Source: Candidatus Omnitrophota bacterium
GTDB lineage: Bacteria > Omnitrophota > Gorgyraeia > 2-01-FULL-45-10
NCBI GenBank assembly: GCA_030691985.1
Contig: JAUYDB010000254.1
Location: 1-21,272, forward strand
DNA length: 21,272 nucleotides
Direction of reading: 5' to 3'
The position numbers and the translations under genes are program-made. The notes under the pieces are model-generated. The model had not been told where the DNA came from. It worked only from the letters and a program-made list of their open reading frames with translations, and made no database searches. How positions within the stretch are numbered: the first letter of the stretch is position 1; every line of letters starts with the position of its first letter. Below, piece after piece: positions 13,143 through 20,081 of the stretch.

Positions 13143-13649
13143 GCGAAGAAAGACCTGAGGATAAATACGAGAATAAGGGCAAGAGAGGTAAGGGTGGTAG
13201 GGGAAGAGGGCGAGCAGCTCGGCGTGATGGATATCCAGGAAGCCTTAAAGAAGTCCGAGGAGGCGGGGCTTGACCTGGTGGAAGTAGCGCCGACGGCAGT
13301 CCCTCCGGTCTGCAGGATCATCGATTATTCAAAGTATAAATATGAACAGGAGAAGCGGGAGAAGGAGGCGCGTAAAAAACAGAAGATCGTGCACATAAAA
13401 GAGATAAGGATGGGCCCGAAGATCGGAGAGCACGACTATCAGTTCAAGATGAAAAACCTGGAGGATTTTTTGAGGCGGGGCGACAAGGTTAAGGTCACAA
13501 TGATGTTCAAGGGCAGAGAGATGGCCCATGTCGATCTCGGCAGAAAGGTCCTGGACAGGCTCGCAAGCGAAATATCGTCGATAGGCGAAATAGAAGAATC
13601 CCCAAGGCTCGACGGCCGTTTTATTAACATGGTGATAAGGGCGAAATAG
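13140..13649 (+). CDS. infC: translation initiation factor IF-3, AUC start
   Basis: IF3 binds the 30S subunit, blocks premature 50S joining and rejects non-standard start codons. From AUC 13140 the protein is 169 aa: an N-terminal domain with DLRINTRIRAREVRVVGEEGEQLGVM, a lysine-rich linker (EKREKEARKKQK) and a C-terminal domain with IKEIRMGPKIGEHDYQFKMK and KVTMMFKGREM. The first conventional start, GTG 13194, would delete the conserved INxxIRAxEVR segment, so AUC is chosen. An AUU or similar codon at infC is the known basis of IF3 autoregulation in enterobacteria, and this gene probably uses the same feedback. Confidence 0.92.
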   Translation: MAKKDLRINTRIRAREVRVVGEEGEQLGVMDIQEALKKSEEAGLDLVEVAPTAVPPVCRIIDYSKYKYEQEKREKEARKKQKIVHIKEIRMGPKIGEHDYQFKMKNLEDFLRRGDKVKVTMMFKGREMAHVDLGRKVLDRLASEISSIGEIEESPRLDGRFINMVIRAK

Positions 13650-13749
13650 AGTCAGGCAACGAGTTCAGCGTATAGCGGTTAGTAAGTCGAGCGACGTTTT
13701 CCTATACGCTAAACGCTACCCGCTATACGCTAAAAAGCGTCGCACGACT
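13650..13749. repeat. GTATAGCG-word palindrome between infC and rpmI
   Basis: The left flank AGTCAGGCAACGAG begins right after the infC stop, followed by TTCAGCGTATAGCGG. The right arm is CTATACGCTAAACGC...CGCTATACGCTAAAA, closing with CGTCGCACGACT. The rpmI leader in other bacteria is where L20 autoregulates the operon; no L20-binding mimic was identified here. Confidence 0.75.
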
Positions 13750-13772
13750 GTTACTATAACGAGGAAAACGAC

Positions 13773-13973
13773 ATGCCTAAACTGAAAACAAATAGAAGCG
13801 CCAAAAAACGCATACGCGTCACGAAAAGCGGCAAGTTCAAACACTTCAAGGCAGGCAGGAGCCATCTATTGACATCTAAGAGGTCAAAGAGGAAAAGGCT
13901 CCTGGGCAAGCCCGCTTATATTGAAGGCGGCGAGAAAAAGAGCCTCGCGAAGATGCTGCCGTATGGGGCGTAA
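13773..13973 (+). CDS. rpmI: 50S ribosomal protein L35
   Basis: Small 66-aa basic protein of the large subunit. It has the classic MPKLKTNRSAKKR start, the KFKHFKAGRSHLLTSK segment and the KRKRLLGKPAYI region, followed by the usual MLPY-type C-terminus. Its length matches the family. The Shine-Dalgarno is the AACGAGG before ATG. It sits in its standard place between infC and rplT. Confidence 0.97.
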   Translation: MPKLKTNRSAKKRIRVTKSGKFKHFKAGRSHLLTSKRSKRKRLLGKPAYIEGGEKKSLAKMLPYGA

Positions 13974-13976
13974 TTG

Positions 13977-14079
13977 AGTCAGACAACGAGTTTAGCGTAT
14001 AGCGTGTAGCGCATAGCGGATAGGAAAAATAAAAACTATACGCTAAACGCTATCCGCTATACGCTAAAAAGCGTCATAT
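13977..14079. repeat. GTATAGCG-word palindrome between rpmI and rplT
   Basis: AGTCAGACAACGAGTTTAGC opens the left arm, with TATAGCGTGTAGCGCATAGC. The right arm is CTATACGCTAAACGCTATCC and CGCTATACGCTAAAAAGCGT. It is a close relative of the 13650 and 15710 elements. Confidence 0.78.
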
Positions 14080-14106
14080 TAATGTCACTATAACAAGGAG
14101 AATACG

Positions 14107-14454
14107 ATGTCGCGAGTCAAACACGCAGTTGCTGGACGTAAGCGCAGGAAACGGGTATTGAAGGCGGCCGAAGGCCAATGGGGCGGGCGAAGCAGGTTTT
14201 ACAAGCGAGCGAAGGAATCCGTCGCCAAGGGCATGATGTACAGCTACAGGGATCGCAAGGCCAAAAAACGCCGATTTCGCGTTTTGTGGATAGCGAGGAT
14301 CAACGCGGCCTGCAGGCTTCACAATATATCATACTCCAGATTTATGAACGGCCTTAAGAAAGCCAAGATCCTGATCGATAGAAAGATCCTGGCAGAACTC
14401 GCCGTGTCAGACATGAAGGCGTTCGGCAAACTTATCGAGGCGGCGAAGGCGTAA
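14107..14454 (+). CDS. rplT: 50S ribosomal protein L20
   Basis: 115-aa rRNA-binding protein essential for early 50S assembly. The conserved blocks are present: SRVKHAVAGRKRRKRVLK, RSRFYKRAKESV, YSYRDRKAKKRRFRVLWIARINAA, ISYSRFMNGLKKA and IDRKILAELAV. AAGGAG lies before ATG 14107. In several bacteria free L20 represses this operon through an RNA structure upstream of rpmI. Whether the palindrome there plays that role is unknown. Confidence 0.97.
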   Translation: MSRVKHAVAGRKRRKRVLKAAEGQWGGRSRFYKRAKESVAKGMMYSYRDRKAKKRRFRVLWIARINAACRLHNISYSRFMNGLKKAKILIDRKILAELAVSDMKAFGKLIEAAKA

Positions 14455-14560
14455 GACTGTCGAAAGCTCAGGTCCCGTAGGACGCGGGAAGTTGGATGCA
14501 GGACGTCTATGGGGTCGATTCCACAAACATCCTACGTCCCACATCCTACATCATACGGAA
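14455..14560. repeat. GTAGGATG-word palindrome between rplT and pheS
   Basis: The left flank GTCGAAAGCTCAGG matches the 11193 and 13018 elements. The arm GTAGGACGCGGGAAGTTGGA is roughly complementary to CATCCTACGTCCCACATCC on the right. The cores differ while the flanks are shared. Confidence 0.68.
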
Positions 14561-14593
14561 AGCGCATTCTCACACAAGCTATAACGAGGCGGT

Positions 14594-15709
14594 ATGAAGG
14601 ACAAAATCAGAGAGATAGAGCAAGCGGCGCTGGCCGAGATAGGCTCTTCTGATAGTGACCGGGACAGCCTGGAAGCGTTAAGGATAAAATATCTCGGTCG
14701 AAAAGGTATTCTTGCGGAGCTATTTAAGAAGATGGCCGAACTCCCGAGCGCGGAAAAACCGGAAGCCGGGCAGCTACTCAATTTTTTTAAAAACAATTTG
14801 ACGAAAGCGCTTGACGAAAAATTTAGCTCGTCCTCCGAATTAGAAAAAAGACGCGGGGGTGAGCTCGACATAACGCTTCCCGGAATTTCCGAAAGGCTCG
14901 GCAGCCGCCATCCTATCACAAAGACCATTAATGCGATATGCGATTGCTTTATATCAATGGGTTTTATGGTCGTGGAAGGGCCGGAGATAGAAACCGAACA
15001 TTATAATTTTGAGGCGTTGAATATCCCGCTTGAACATCCCTCGCGCGATGCCTTCGATACGTTCTATCTGAAAACGGAAAGTTCGCGAGTTGAAACCGGC
15101 AAACCGGCAAACCGGCAAACCGGCAAACTTTTACTGCGAAGCCACACGTCTCCGGTGCAGGCGCACTTTATGGAAAATAATAAACCGCCATTCTCGATCA
15201 TTGTCCCCGGAAGGGTTTACAGGCCAGACGCGACGGACGCCTCACATTCATTCATGTTTCACCAGGTAGAAGGGCTCGCTGTAAGCGGCAAGATAAAATT
15301 TTCCGATCTAAAAGGGGTTCTCTCCGTATTTACGAAGCAGATGTTCGGGAAAGACACGAAGATGCGGTTTCGGCCGAGTTTCTTCCCGTTCACCGAGCCA
15401 AGCGCCGAAGTCGATATTTCGTGTGTTCTGTGCTCTGGTGAGAGCTCGCTAACTGAAACCGGCAAACCGGCAAACCGGCAAACCGGCAAACAACACAGAT
15501 GCAGCATGTGCGGCGGCAAGGGCTGGCTTGAGATACTCGGCGCCGGTATGGTGAATCCCAAGGTGTTCGAAAATGTCGGGTACGATCCGAAAAAGGTTGC
15601 CGGATTCGCCTTCGGCATGGGGGTTGAGAGGATAGCGATACTGAAATACGGTATAAGCGATATCCGCATGTTCTTCGAAAACGACGTTCGGTTTTTGAGG
15701 CAATTTTAG
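14594..15709 (+). CDS. pheS: phenylalanyl-tRNA synthetase alpha subunit with two in-frame repeat inserts
   Basis: Catalytic alpha subunit of the alpha2-beta2 enzyme. 371 aa, longer than the usual 330-350. An N-terminal coiled coil (about 1-90) precedes the class II core: HPITKTI, MGFMVVEGPEIE, RSHTSPVQ, PGRVYRPDATDASHSFMFHQVEGL, FRPSFFPFTEPSAEVD, and GFAFGMGVERIAILKYGISDIR near the end. Two identical ETGKPANRQTGK segments (residues 167-178 and 288-299) have no counterpart in normal PheS. The second splits a zinc-knuckle-like pair, C277/C280 and C303/C306. Both stay in frame and at loop positions, so the enzyme is probably active. Start at ATG 14594 behind ACGAGGCGG. Confidence 0.95.
   Translation: MKDKIREIEQAALAEIGSSDSDRDSLEALRIKYLGRKGILAELFKKMAELPSAEKPEAGQLLNFFKNNLTKALDEKFSSSSELEKRRGGELDITLPGISERLGSRHPITKTINAICDCFISMGFMVVEGPEIETEHYNFEALNIPLEHPSRDAFDTFYLKTESSRVETGKPANRQTGKLLLRSHTSPVQAHFMENNKPPFSIIVPGRVYRPDATDASHSFMFHQVEGLAVSGKIKFSDLKGVLSVFTKQMFGKDTKMRFRPSFFPFTEPSAEVDISCVLCSGESSLTETGKPANRQTGKQHRCSMCGGKGWLEILGAGMVNPKVFENVGYDPKKVAGFAFGMGVERIAILKYGISDIRMFFENDVRFLRQF
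15091..15128 (+). repeat. 38-bp octamer repeat inside pheS, copy 1
   Basis: TG followed by four AAACCGGC octamers and AAAC. Identical to 15454-15491 and in the same reading frame, 363 bp (121 codons) apart. Confidence 0.9.
15454..15491 (+). repeat. 38-bp octamer repeat inside pheS, copy 2
   Basis: Exact copy of 15091-15128. About 13 bases upstream are also similar (GAGAGCTCGCTAAC versus GAAAGTTCGCGAGT), so the duplicated unit may be longer than the perfect part. Confidence 0.9.
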
Positions 15710-15822
15710 AGTCAGACGACGAGTTTAGCGTATAGCGGGTAGCGTTTAACGTATAGGGAAAGTCGCCTGACTTACTATACGCTATCCGCTAAACGCTATA
15801 CGCTAAAAAGCGTCGCATGACT
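15710..15822. repeat. GTATAGCG-word palindrome between pheS and pheT
   Basis: Left arm 15710-15756 opens AGTCAGACGACGAGTTTAGC. Right arm 15775-15822 ends CGCTAAAAAGCGTCGCATGA then CT. The arms of about 47 bp are the best-preserved of the family, including the outer AGTC/GACT pair. Confidence 0.85.
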
Positions 15823-15841
15823 ACAGCTATAACGAGGCAGC

Positions 15842-17947
15842 ATGAAAATCAGTTACAATTGGCTAAAAGACTATATTGACATAGAAATCCCGCCAGAAAA
15901 GCTCGCGGAGCTTCTTACTATGGCAGGCCTTGCGGTGGATTCCATCGAGAGAAACGCGGATGACTATATTTTGGAGGCCGAAGTTACGGCCAACAGGCCC
16001 GACTGGCTTTCCTTAATAGGCGTTGCCCGGGAGATCTCGGTGATTACAGGCGGGAAGTTGAAGATCCCGTCGTCCGTTATCCGCCTGCCTCGAACCCCGC
16101 ACCATTCGATGCGGGGGGCAGCCCGAGCAAAGCGAGTGGTTCGGGGTCGTCCGTCGTCCGAAGATAAATCAGTTAAAATAAAGATTGAAGATAAGGATCT
16201 CTGCCCTCGATATACGGCGAGAATTATAAAGGACGTTAATATCGCCGACTCGCCCGCGTGGCTTAAGAAAAAAATCGAATCCGTAGGGCTCCGGGCTGTG
16301 AATAACGTTGTAGACGTAACGAATTTCTGTCTTTTTGAAAAAGGCGTTCCTATGCACGCATTCGACCTGGATAAGCTCGAAGGAGGCGTCATTATTGTGC
16401 GTAGAGCTAAAAAAGGCGAGGAGATCATTACGATCGACGGCGTAAAGAGGGCTCTCGACGAATCCGTTTTGGTTATAGCGGATAAACTTAGGCCGATAGC
16501 GATCGCAGGCCTGATAGGCGCTCTCAACACAGAGGTCGGGGCTTCTACGAAGAATATATTACTTGAAGCGGCGTATTTTGATCCCATCTCCGTGCGAAGG
16601 ACTTCCAGAAGGCTTGGGGTATCGACGGAATCAAGTTACAGGTTTGAAAGAAAAGTAGATATGGCGAATATCGCGAACGCTTCAAACAGGGCGTCATGTC
16701 TTATATCCGAGATCGCGGAGGGGAGGATAGGGGGCTTTTCAGATGTCGGCCTGACGGCCCGGGCAAAGAAGGAGGTGGCGCTTGAATATAAGAGGCTCAA
16801 TTCGATATTGGGCCTGGAGATCGCGCCCGCCAAAGTTAAAAAGATATTGTCCGGCCTCGGCCTTAAGGCGGCGTCATCTTCGAAGGATAAAATAAAATTC
16901 GACATTCCGCCCTTTCGGTATGATTTAAAAAACGAAATAGACCTGATAGAAGAAGTTGCCAGGGTATACGGTTACGACAATATGCCTGTTACAATACCGG
17001 AGATCTTTGAACAGCCGTTCGGAAGACCTCGCGAAATGGTAGTTGAAGAGAAGATTCGCGAAGGACTGACAGGTCTTGGGTTAAATGAGATAATTACTTA
17101 CAGCCTTTTAAGCAAAAAATCGCTGAACGCGGCTGCTTCCCCGGCAGAAGGCGTCATAGAGATAAAAAACCCTCTTACCGGCGAACAGGAGGCCATGAGG
17201 CCTGATCTCATGGCAGGGATGTGCGGCGCTTTTGTCTGGAATATAAACAGAAAGATAAAAGACCTGAAGCTTTTTGAGCTTGGCAGGGTGTATCTTAGGA
17301 AAGGGCAGGATCTTGTTACCGAAAAAAGGCACCTTTCAGTCGGGCTCGCGGGCGAGGCCTTCTCAAGCTGGGCGGGCGGCGCCAGACGAGCGGGTTTCTT
17401 TGATCTGAAAGGCATCATCGAGGCCCTGCTTGAGGATCTTCGAATAGACGGGATCTCTTTTGAGCATGTCAAAAAAGACGGTTTTTCGCCATCGGCGTCA
17501 GCGTCTATAAATGCGGGAGGCGAAACGGCGGGCTTTCTCGGTGAGATATCCGGCAAGGTTTTGAATAATTTTGGTATAAAAGAACCGGTATTCTTTGGCG
17601 AGATATGCGTCGATTCGCTGTTGAGGCATGTTCGTTTGGAAAAGAGGCTTGGAGAGCTTCCGAAATATCCCTCGATATCGAGAGATATTTCGATTGTAGT
17701 AGATAAATTTGTTTCGCACTCCGATCTCATAGCGGTGATAAAGGCCGCGGGCGGCGACGCAATATTAAGAGATATAAAACTCGTAGACAGGTATGCGGGT
17801 AAGCAGATCCCTGATGACAAGGTCGGCCTCACCTACCGGCTTGAATACCAGGATTTTAAAAAGACCCTTGAAGACAAAGAGGTTTCAGAAATCCACGCCA
17901 GAATTCTTCAATCGCTCGGCGAAAAGCTCGGCGCTTACTTAAGATAG
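15842..17947 (+). CDS. pheT: phenylalanyl-tRNA synthetase beta subunit, short form with 28-aa palindromic insert
   Basis: Beta subunit, responsible for tRNA binding and editing. 701 aa; it lacks the EMAP-II-like tRNA-binding domain of the 790-800-aa form. The N-terminus MKISYNWLKDYIDIEIPPEKL runs directly into DYILEAEVTANRPDWLS. Then come the B3/B4 editing region (LRAVNNVVDVTNF, MHAFDLDKLEG), the B5 domain (about 300-370), the catalytic-like core (EVARVYGYDNMP onward) and a C-terminal anticodon-binding FDX-ACB domain (about 605-701, YPSISRDISIVVD, VGLTYRLEYQ). Residues 76-103 are an in-frame insertion in the linker before VKIKIEDKDLCPRYTARI. Start ATG 15842, preceded by CTATAACGAGG as in the other operon genes. 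Confidence 0.96.
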   Translation: MKISYNWLKDYIDIEIPPEKLAELLTMAGLAVDSIERNADDYILEAEVTANRPDWLSLIGVAREISVITGGKLKIPSSVIRLPRTPHHSMRGAARAKRVVRGRPSSEDKSVKIKIEDKDLCPRYTARIIKDVNIADSPAWLKKKIESVGLRAVNNVVDVTNFCLFEKGVPMHAFDLDKLEGGVIIVRRAKKGEEIITIDGVKRALDESVLVIADKLRPIAIAGLIGALNTEVGASTKNILLEAAYFDPISVRRTSRRLGVSTESSYRFERKVDMANIANASNRASCLISEIAEGRIGGFSDVGLTARAKKEVALEYKRLNSILGLEIAPAKVKKILSGLGLKAASSSKDKIKFDIPPFRYDLKNEIDLIEEVARVYGYDNMPVTIPEIFEQPFGRPREMVVEEKIREGLTGLGLNEIITYSLLSKKSLNAAASPAEGVIEIKNPLTGEQEAMRPDLMAGMCGAFVWNINRKIKDLKLFELGRVYLRKGQDLVTEKRHLSVGLAGEAFSSWAGGARRAGFFDLKGIIEALLEDLRIDGISFEHVKKDGFSPSASASINAGGETAGFLGEISGKVLNNFGIKEPVFFGEICVDSLLRHVRLEKRLGELPKYPSISRDISIVVDKFVSHSDLIAVIKAAGGDAILRDIKLVDRYAGKQIPDDKVGLTYRLEYQDFKKTLEDKEVSEIHARILQSLGEKLGAYLR
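16067..16160. repeat. in-frame palindromic insert in pheT with 10-bp direct repeats
   Basis: CCGTCGTCCG occurs at 16067-16076 and 16151-16160, exactly 84 bp (28 codons) apart. Between them are inverted repeats CCCCGCA...TGCGGGG and CGAACCCC...GGTTCGGGG, and a GAGCAAAGCGAG word. Removing one repeat plus the interior restores a normal PheT linker. Confidence 0.88.
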
Positions 17948-17955
17948 CGGCAAAG

Positions 17956-17983
17956 TTGAATTTTACGGGTTTTGTGCTATACT
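17956..17983 (+). promoter_or_regulatory. strong extended -10 promoter of 6S RNA transcript
   Basis: TTGAAT (17956-17961), 16 bp, TATACT (17978-17983) preceded by TGC, giving an extended -10. Start expected near 17990. It lies just after the pheT stop and drives a non-coding stretch. Confidence 0.75.
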
Positions 17984-17989
17984 TATATT

Positions 17990-18243
17990 TAGAAGGACAT
18001 TATCCGCCTTCGCATTTAACACGTGATAGACCGAATGCTTCGGCGGATGATTGCTTGACGATTTACTGTGGAAATCAAATCCCTGCGGTGCGCGTGATTT
18101 GAGTGAAGAATCTTGAGCCATTAGCATTGAAATAGGGAGCCTAAACTGGCCGGGCGCTGCGGCGCCTGTGCCGAGGGCACCCACCTGTTCATAACAGGGT
18201 CAAGATAATTCAGTCTCACACGGCATTTGCGGGGATTTTTTTT
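17990..18243 (+). ncRNA. ssrS: 6S RNA (RNA polymerase-binding regulator), with 5' precursor
   Basis: 6S RNA mimics an open promoter and sequesters sigma-70 RNA polymerase. The probable mature core is about 18081-18238. Closing stem: CCCTGCGG-TGC-CGTG (18081-18096, one G bulged) pairs with CACACGGCATTTGCGGGG (18217-18234). Next stem: GAATCTTGA with TCAAGATAATTC. Then comes a large bubble whose 3' side holds the small hairpin CCTGTTCATAACAGG, the counterpart of CCTTGAACCAAGG in E. coli. An apical GC-rich hairpin GTGCC-GAG-GGCAC tops it. CTTGAGCC and CACCTG...GTCAAG fall where the E. coli RNA has CCTGAGCC and CACCTTG...TTCAAG. The 5' 90 nt (including ATCCGCC/GGCGGAT) is likely a processed leader. 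It lies upstream of rarA, a known neighbourhood of 6S genes. Confidence 0.82.
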
Positions 18244-18245
18244 AA
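18217..18245 (+). terminator. end of 6S RNA, T-rich terminator
   Basis: The 3' side of the closing stem, TTTGCGGGGA, is followed by eight T at 18236-18243. The 6S closing stem itself can serve as the terminator hairpin. Confidence 0.6.
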
Positions 18246-18299
18246 TTTTACACAATAGGAAATCGGGGGACACAATACCTATTTCCTTGCACAAAATCT

Positions 18300-18655
18300 G
18301 TAATAGATCAGAGTTTTAAGAGACGGTGATAAAAAGGGGTCTGACCCAACGCGTCCATTATGCGGTGAATGGGTCTGACCCCTTTTTACAGATAGCTTGC
18401 TATGCCAAAAAATGGGGTCTGTGCCGAAAAAGGGGTCTGACCCAACGCGTCTATTAAGCCGTGAATGGGTCTGACCCCTTTTTACAGATAGCTTGCTATG
18501 CCAAAAAATGGGGTCAAACCCATTCAATAAGCAATAGACGCGCTGGGTCAGACCCCATTTTTCTTACGAAGCTCTTATAGTACCGGGCTATTACCGATAT
18601 ACACGTTGGACCAGGCCCCGTTTTATCCTCATCTCTTAAAAAACTAGACTGTTAC
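18300..18655. mobile_element. 356-bp MITE with IS66-like ends and 8-bp target duplication
   Basis: CAAAATCT occurs at 18292-18299 and again at 18656-18663, flanking an element that begins GTAATAGATCAG and ends with the complement of GTAACAGTCTAG. The two ends match imperfectly over about 38 bp (TTTTAAGAGA and GATAAAA are shared). GTAA ends and 8-bp duplications are the hallmark of the IS66 family. No transposase is encoded, so this is non-autonomous. The intact palindrome at 21163 shows what the site looked like before insertion. Confidence 0.82.
18331..18515 (+). repeat. two 89-bp tandem units and an inverted third in the MITE
   Basis: 18331-18419 and 18427-18515 are nearly identical (AAAAAGGGGTCTGACCC...GCTTGCTATGCC...GGGGTC). 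Each is itself palindromic through GGGTCTGACCC. A partial inverted copy follows at 18508-18559. The 82-codon reverse-strand frame over these repeats is a by-product. Confidence 0.85.
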
Positions 18656-18756
18656 CAAAATCTCAAAGAAATAGGTATTGTGTCCCTCGATTTCCAACTC
18701 TTCGAAACGGCGCATCTTAGCTAAAGATTTTACTATTTTAGGACTGGCTGAAGTAT

Positions 18757-18762
18757 TATAAT
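18757..18762 (+). promoter_or_regulatory. -10 box of rarA, leaderless configuration
   Basis: TATAAT at 18757-18762 is only seven bases before ATG 18770, so the expected start point is 18769-18770. The -35 region (about 18734-18743) is weak. No Shine-Dalgarno is present. Confidence 0.55.
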
Positions 18763-18769
18763 ACAAGCT

Positions 18770-20077
18770 ATGGACTTGTTTGCAAAGGAAAAGACGAAGC
18801 TTGACAGGATTGAGCCGCTTGCGGTGAGGGTAAGGCCGAAGGCGCTCGATGGTTTTGTCGGGCAAGAGCATATACTCGGTAAAGGCGCTCTCCTGAGACG
18901 TCTTATCGAATCGGATAAAATAACATCCGTCATTCTTTATGGCCCGCCCGGATGCGGCAAGACGACGCTTGCCCTGATCATAAGCGACATGACCAAATCT
19001 TTTTTCGAACGCATCAACGCCGCTTCCAATAACGTCGCCGATATGCGGCGCATAATAGATCGGGCGAAATCGCGCGAATCTCTCGGCGGAAAACGGACAA
19101 TTCTTCTGATAGACGAGATCCACCGTTTTAACAAGGCCCAGCAGGACGTCCTGATGCCGGACGTAGAGGCCGGCAACCCGGTTCTGATCGGCACCACAAC
19201 ACACAACCCGTTCTTCTATGTCAATGCCGCGCTCCTTTCCCGTTCGCAAGTTTTTGAATTCAAGAAATTATCCGACGAAGATGTCATAAAAATTTTGAAA
19301 TCGGCCTTAAGCGATAAAGAGAACGGCCTTGGCAAAGTGCCGCTTACTATGGATGAAAAGGCGCTCGCGCACCTTGCGAAAATCTCTGAGGGAGATGCGA
19401 GGAGAGCGCTTTTAGCCCTTGAGGTCGGAGCCTTAACGACGCCCGCAGGGAAGGACAAGAAGGTTCATTTCACAATGGAGATTGCGGAGGAATCGATTCA
19501 AAAGAAGGCCGTCCTTTACGACAAGGACGAAGACGGGCATTATGATACGATCTCGGCGTTCATAAAATCTATGCGGGGCTCCGACCCCGACGCGGCGCTG
19601 TACTGGCTTGCGAAGATGATCTATGCGGGCGAAGACCCGCGGTTCATTGCCCGGCGTATCGTGATATGCGCCGCAGAAGACGTCGGGAACGCCGATCCGC
19701 AGGCTATAGTCCTCGCGAACGCGGCGTTGCAGGTCTCGGAGTTTGTCGGCATGCCCGAAGCGAGGATACCGCTAGCGCAGGCGGCAGTATATGTAGCGTG
19801 CGCGCCGAAATCGAACGCCGCATATCTGGGCATAGAGAGCGCGTTGAAGGACGTCGAAGAGGGCAAGGTGTTGAATGTGCCGGACCACCTGAAAGACGCG
19901 AACCTCGATTCCGAAGCGTTCGGCCACGGCAAAGGGTACAAATACGCCCACGACTATAAAGACCATTATGTAAAACAGGAATATAAGCCGTCGGCCAAAA
20001 CCTACTATTTCCCAACGGACATGGGCCATGAGGCAAAGATCAAGAAGTGGCTGGAGGACCTGAGGCGGCGGGAGTGA
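18770..20077 (+). CDS. rarA: replication-associated recombination protein A (AAA+ ATPase)
   Basis: RarA/MgsA-family clamp-loader-like ATPase that acts at stalled replication forks. The 435-aa length is normal. RPKALDGFVGQEHIL leads into Walker A GPPGCGKTT (residues 58-66) and Walker B LLIDEIHRF (D115, E116). A sensor/arginine-finger region includes TTTHNPFFYVNAALLSRSQVF. Then follow the C-terminal tetramerisation and helical blocks GSDPDAALYWLAKMI, EDPRFIARRIVICAAEDVG and PEARIPLAQAAVYVA. It follows the 6S RNA and the nested repeats and is probably transcribed from its own leaderless promoter. The next gene starts four bases after its stop, so the two form an operon. Confidence 0.97.
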   Translation: MDLFAKEKTKLDRIEPLAVRVRPKALDGFVGQEHILGKGALLRRLIESDKITSVILYGPPGCGKTTLALIISDMTKSFFERINAASNNVADMRRIIDRAKSRESLGGKRTILLIDEIHRFNKAQQDVLMPDVEAGNPVLIGTTTHNPFFYVNAALLSRSQVFEFKKLSDEDVIKILKSALSDKENGLGKVPLTMDEKALAHLAKISEGDARRALLALEVGALTTPAGKDKKVHFTMEIAEESIQKKAVLYDKDEDGHYDTISAFIKSMRGSDPDAALYWLAKMIYAGEDPRFIARRIVICAAEDVGNADPQAIVLANAALQVSEFVGMPEARIPLAQAAVYVACAPKSNAAYLGIESALKDVEEGKVLNVPDHLKDANLDSEAFGHGKGYKYAHDYKDHYVKQEYKPSAKTYYFPTDMGHEAKIKKWLEDLRRRE

Positions 20078-20081
20078 GGGG

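Larger units (their letters stand above)
18258..18695. repeat. 32-bp-arm palindrome split by a MITE
   Basis: Arm 18258-18289 (with GGACACAATACCTATTTCC) and arm 18664-18695 are reverse complements with two mismatches. The same palindrome is intact at 21151-21214. Such GGGGACACAATACC palindromes resemble REP sequences linked to RAYT/Y1 transposases; that link is from memory of other genomes, and no transposase is present here. Confidence 0.85.

Noticed and set aside
11193..15822. CRISPR array
   Set aside because: The repeats are palindromic, one per gap, with genes between; there are no regular repeats with unique spacers and no cas genes.
18055..18083. second promoter with TTGACG before the 6S core
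   Set aside because: No -10-like hexamer at 16-18 bp; the 17956 promoter is far better.
18279..18527. 82-codon reverse-strand frame with internal repeats
   Set aside because: It lies entirely on the MITE and its 89-bp tandem units; its repeated peptide is a by-product of the DNA repeat.
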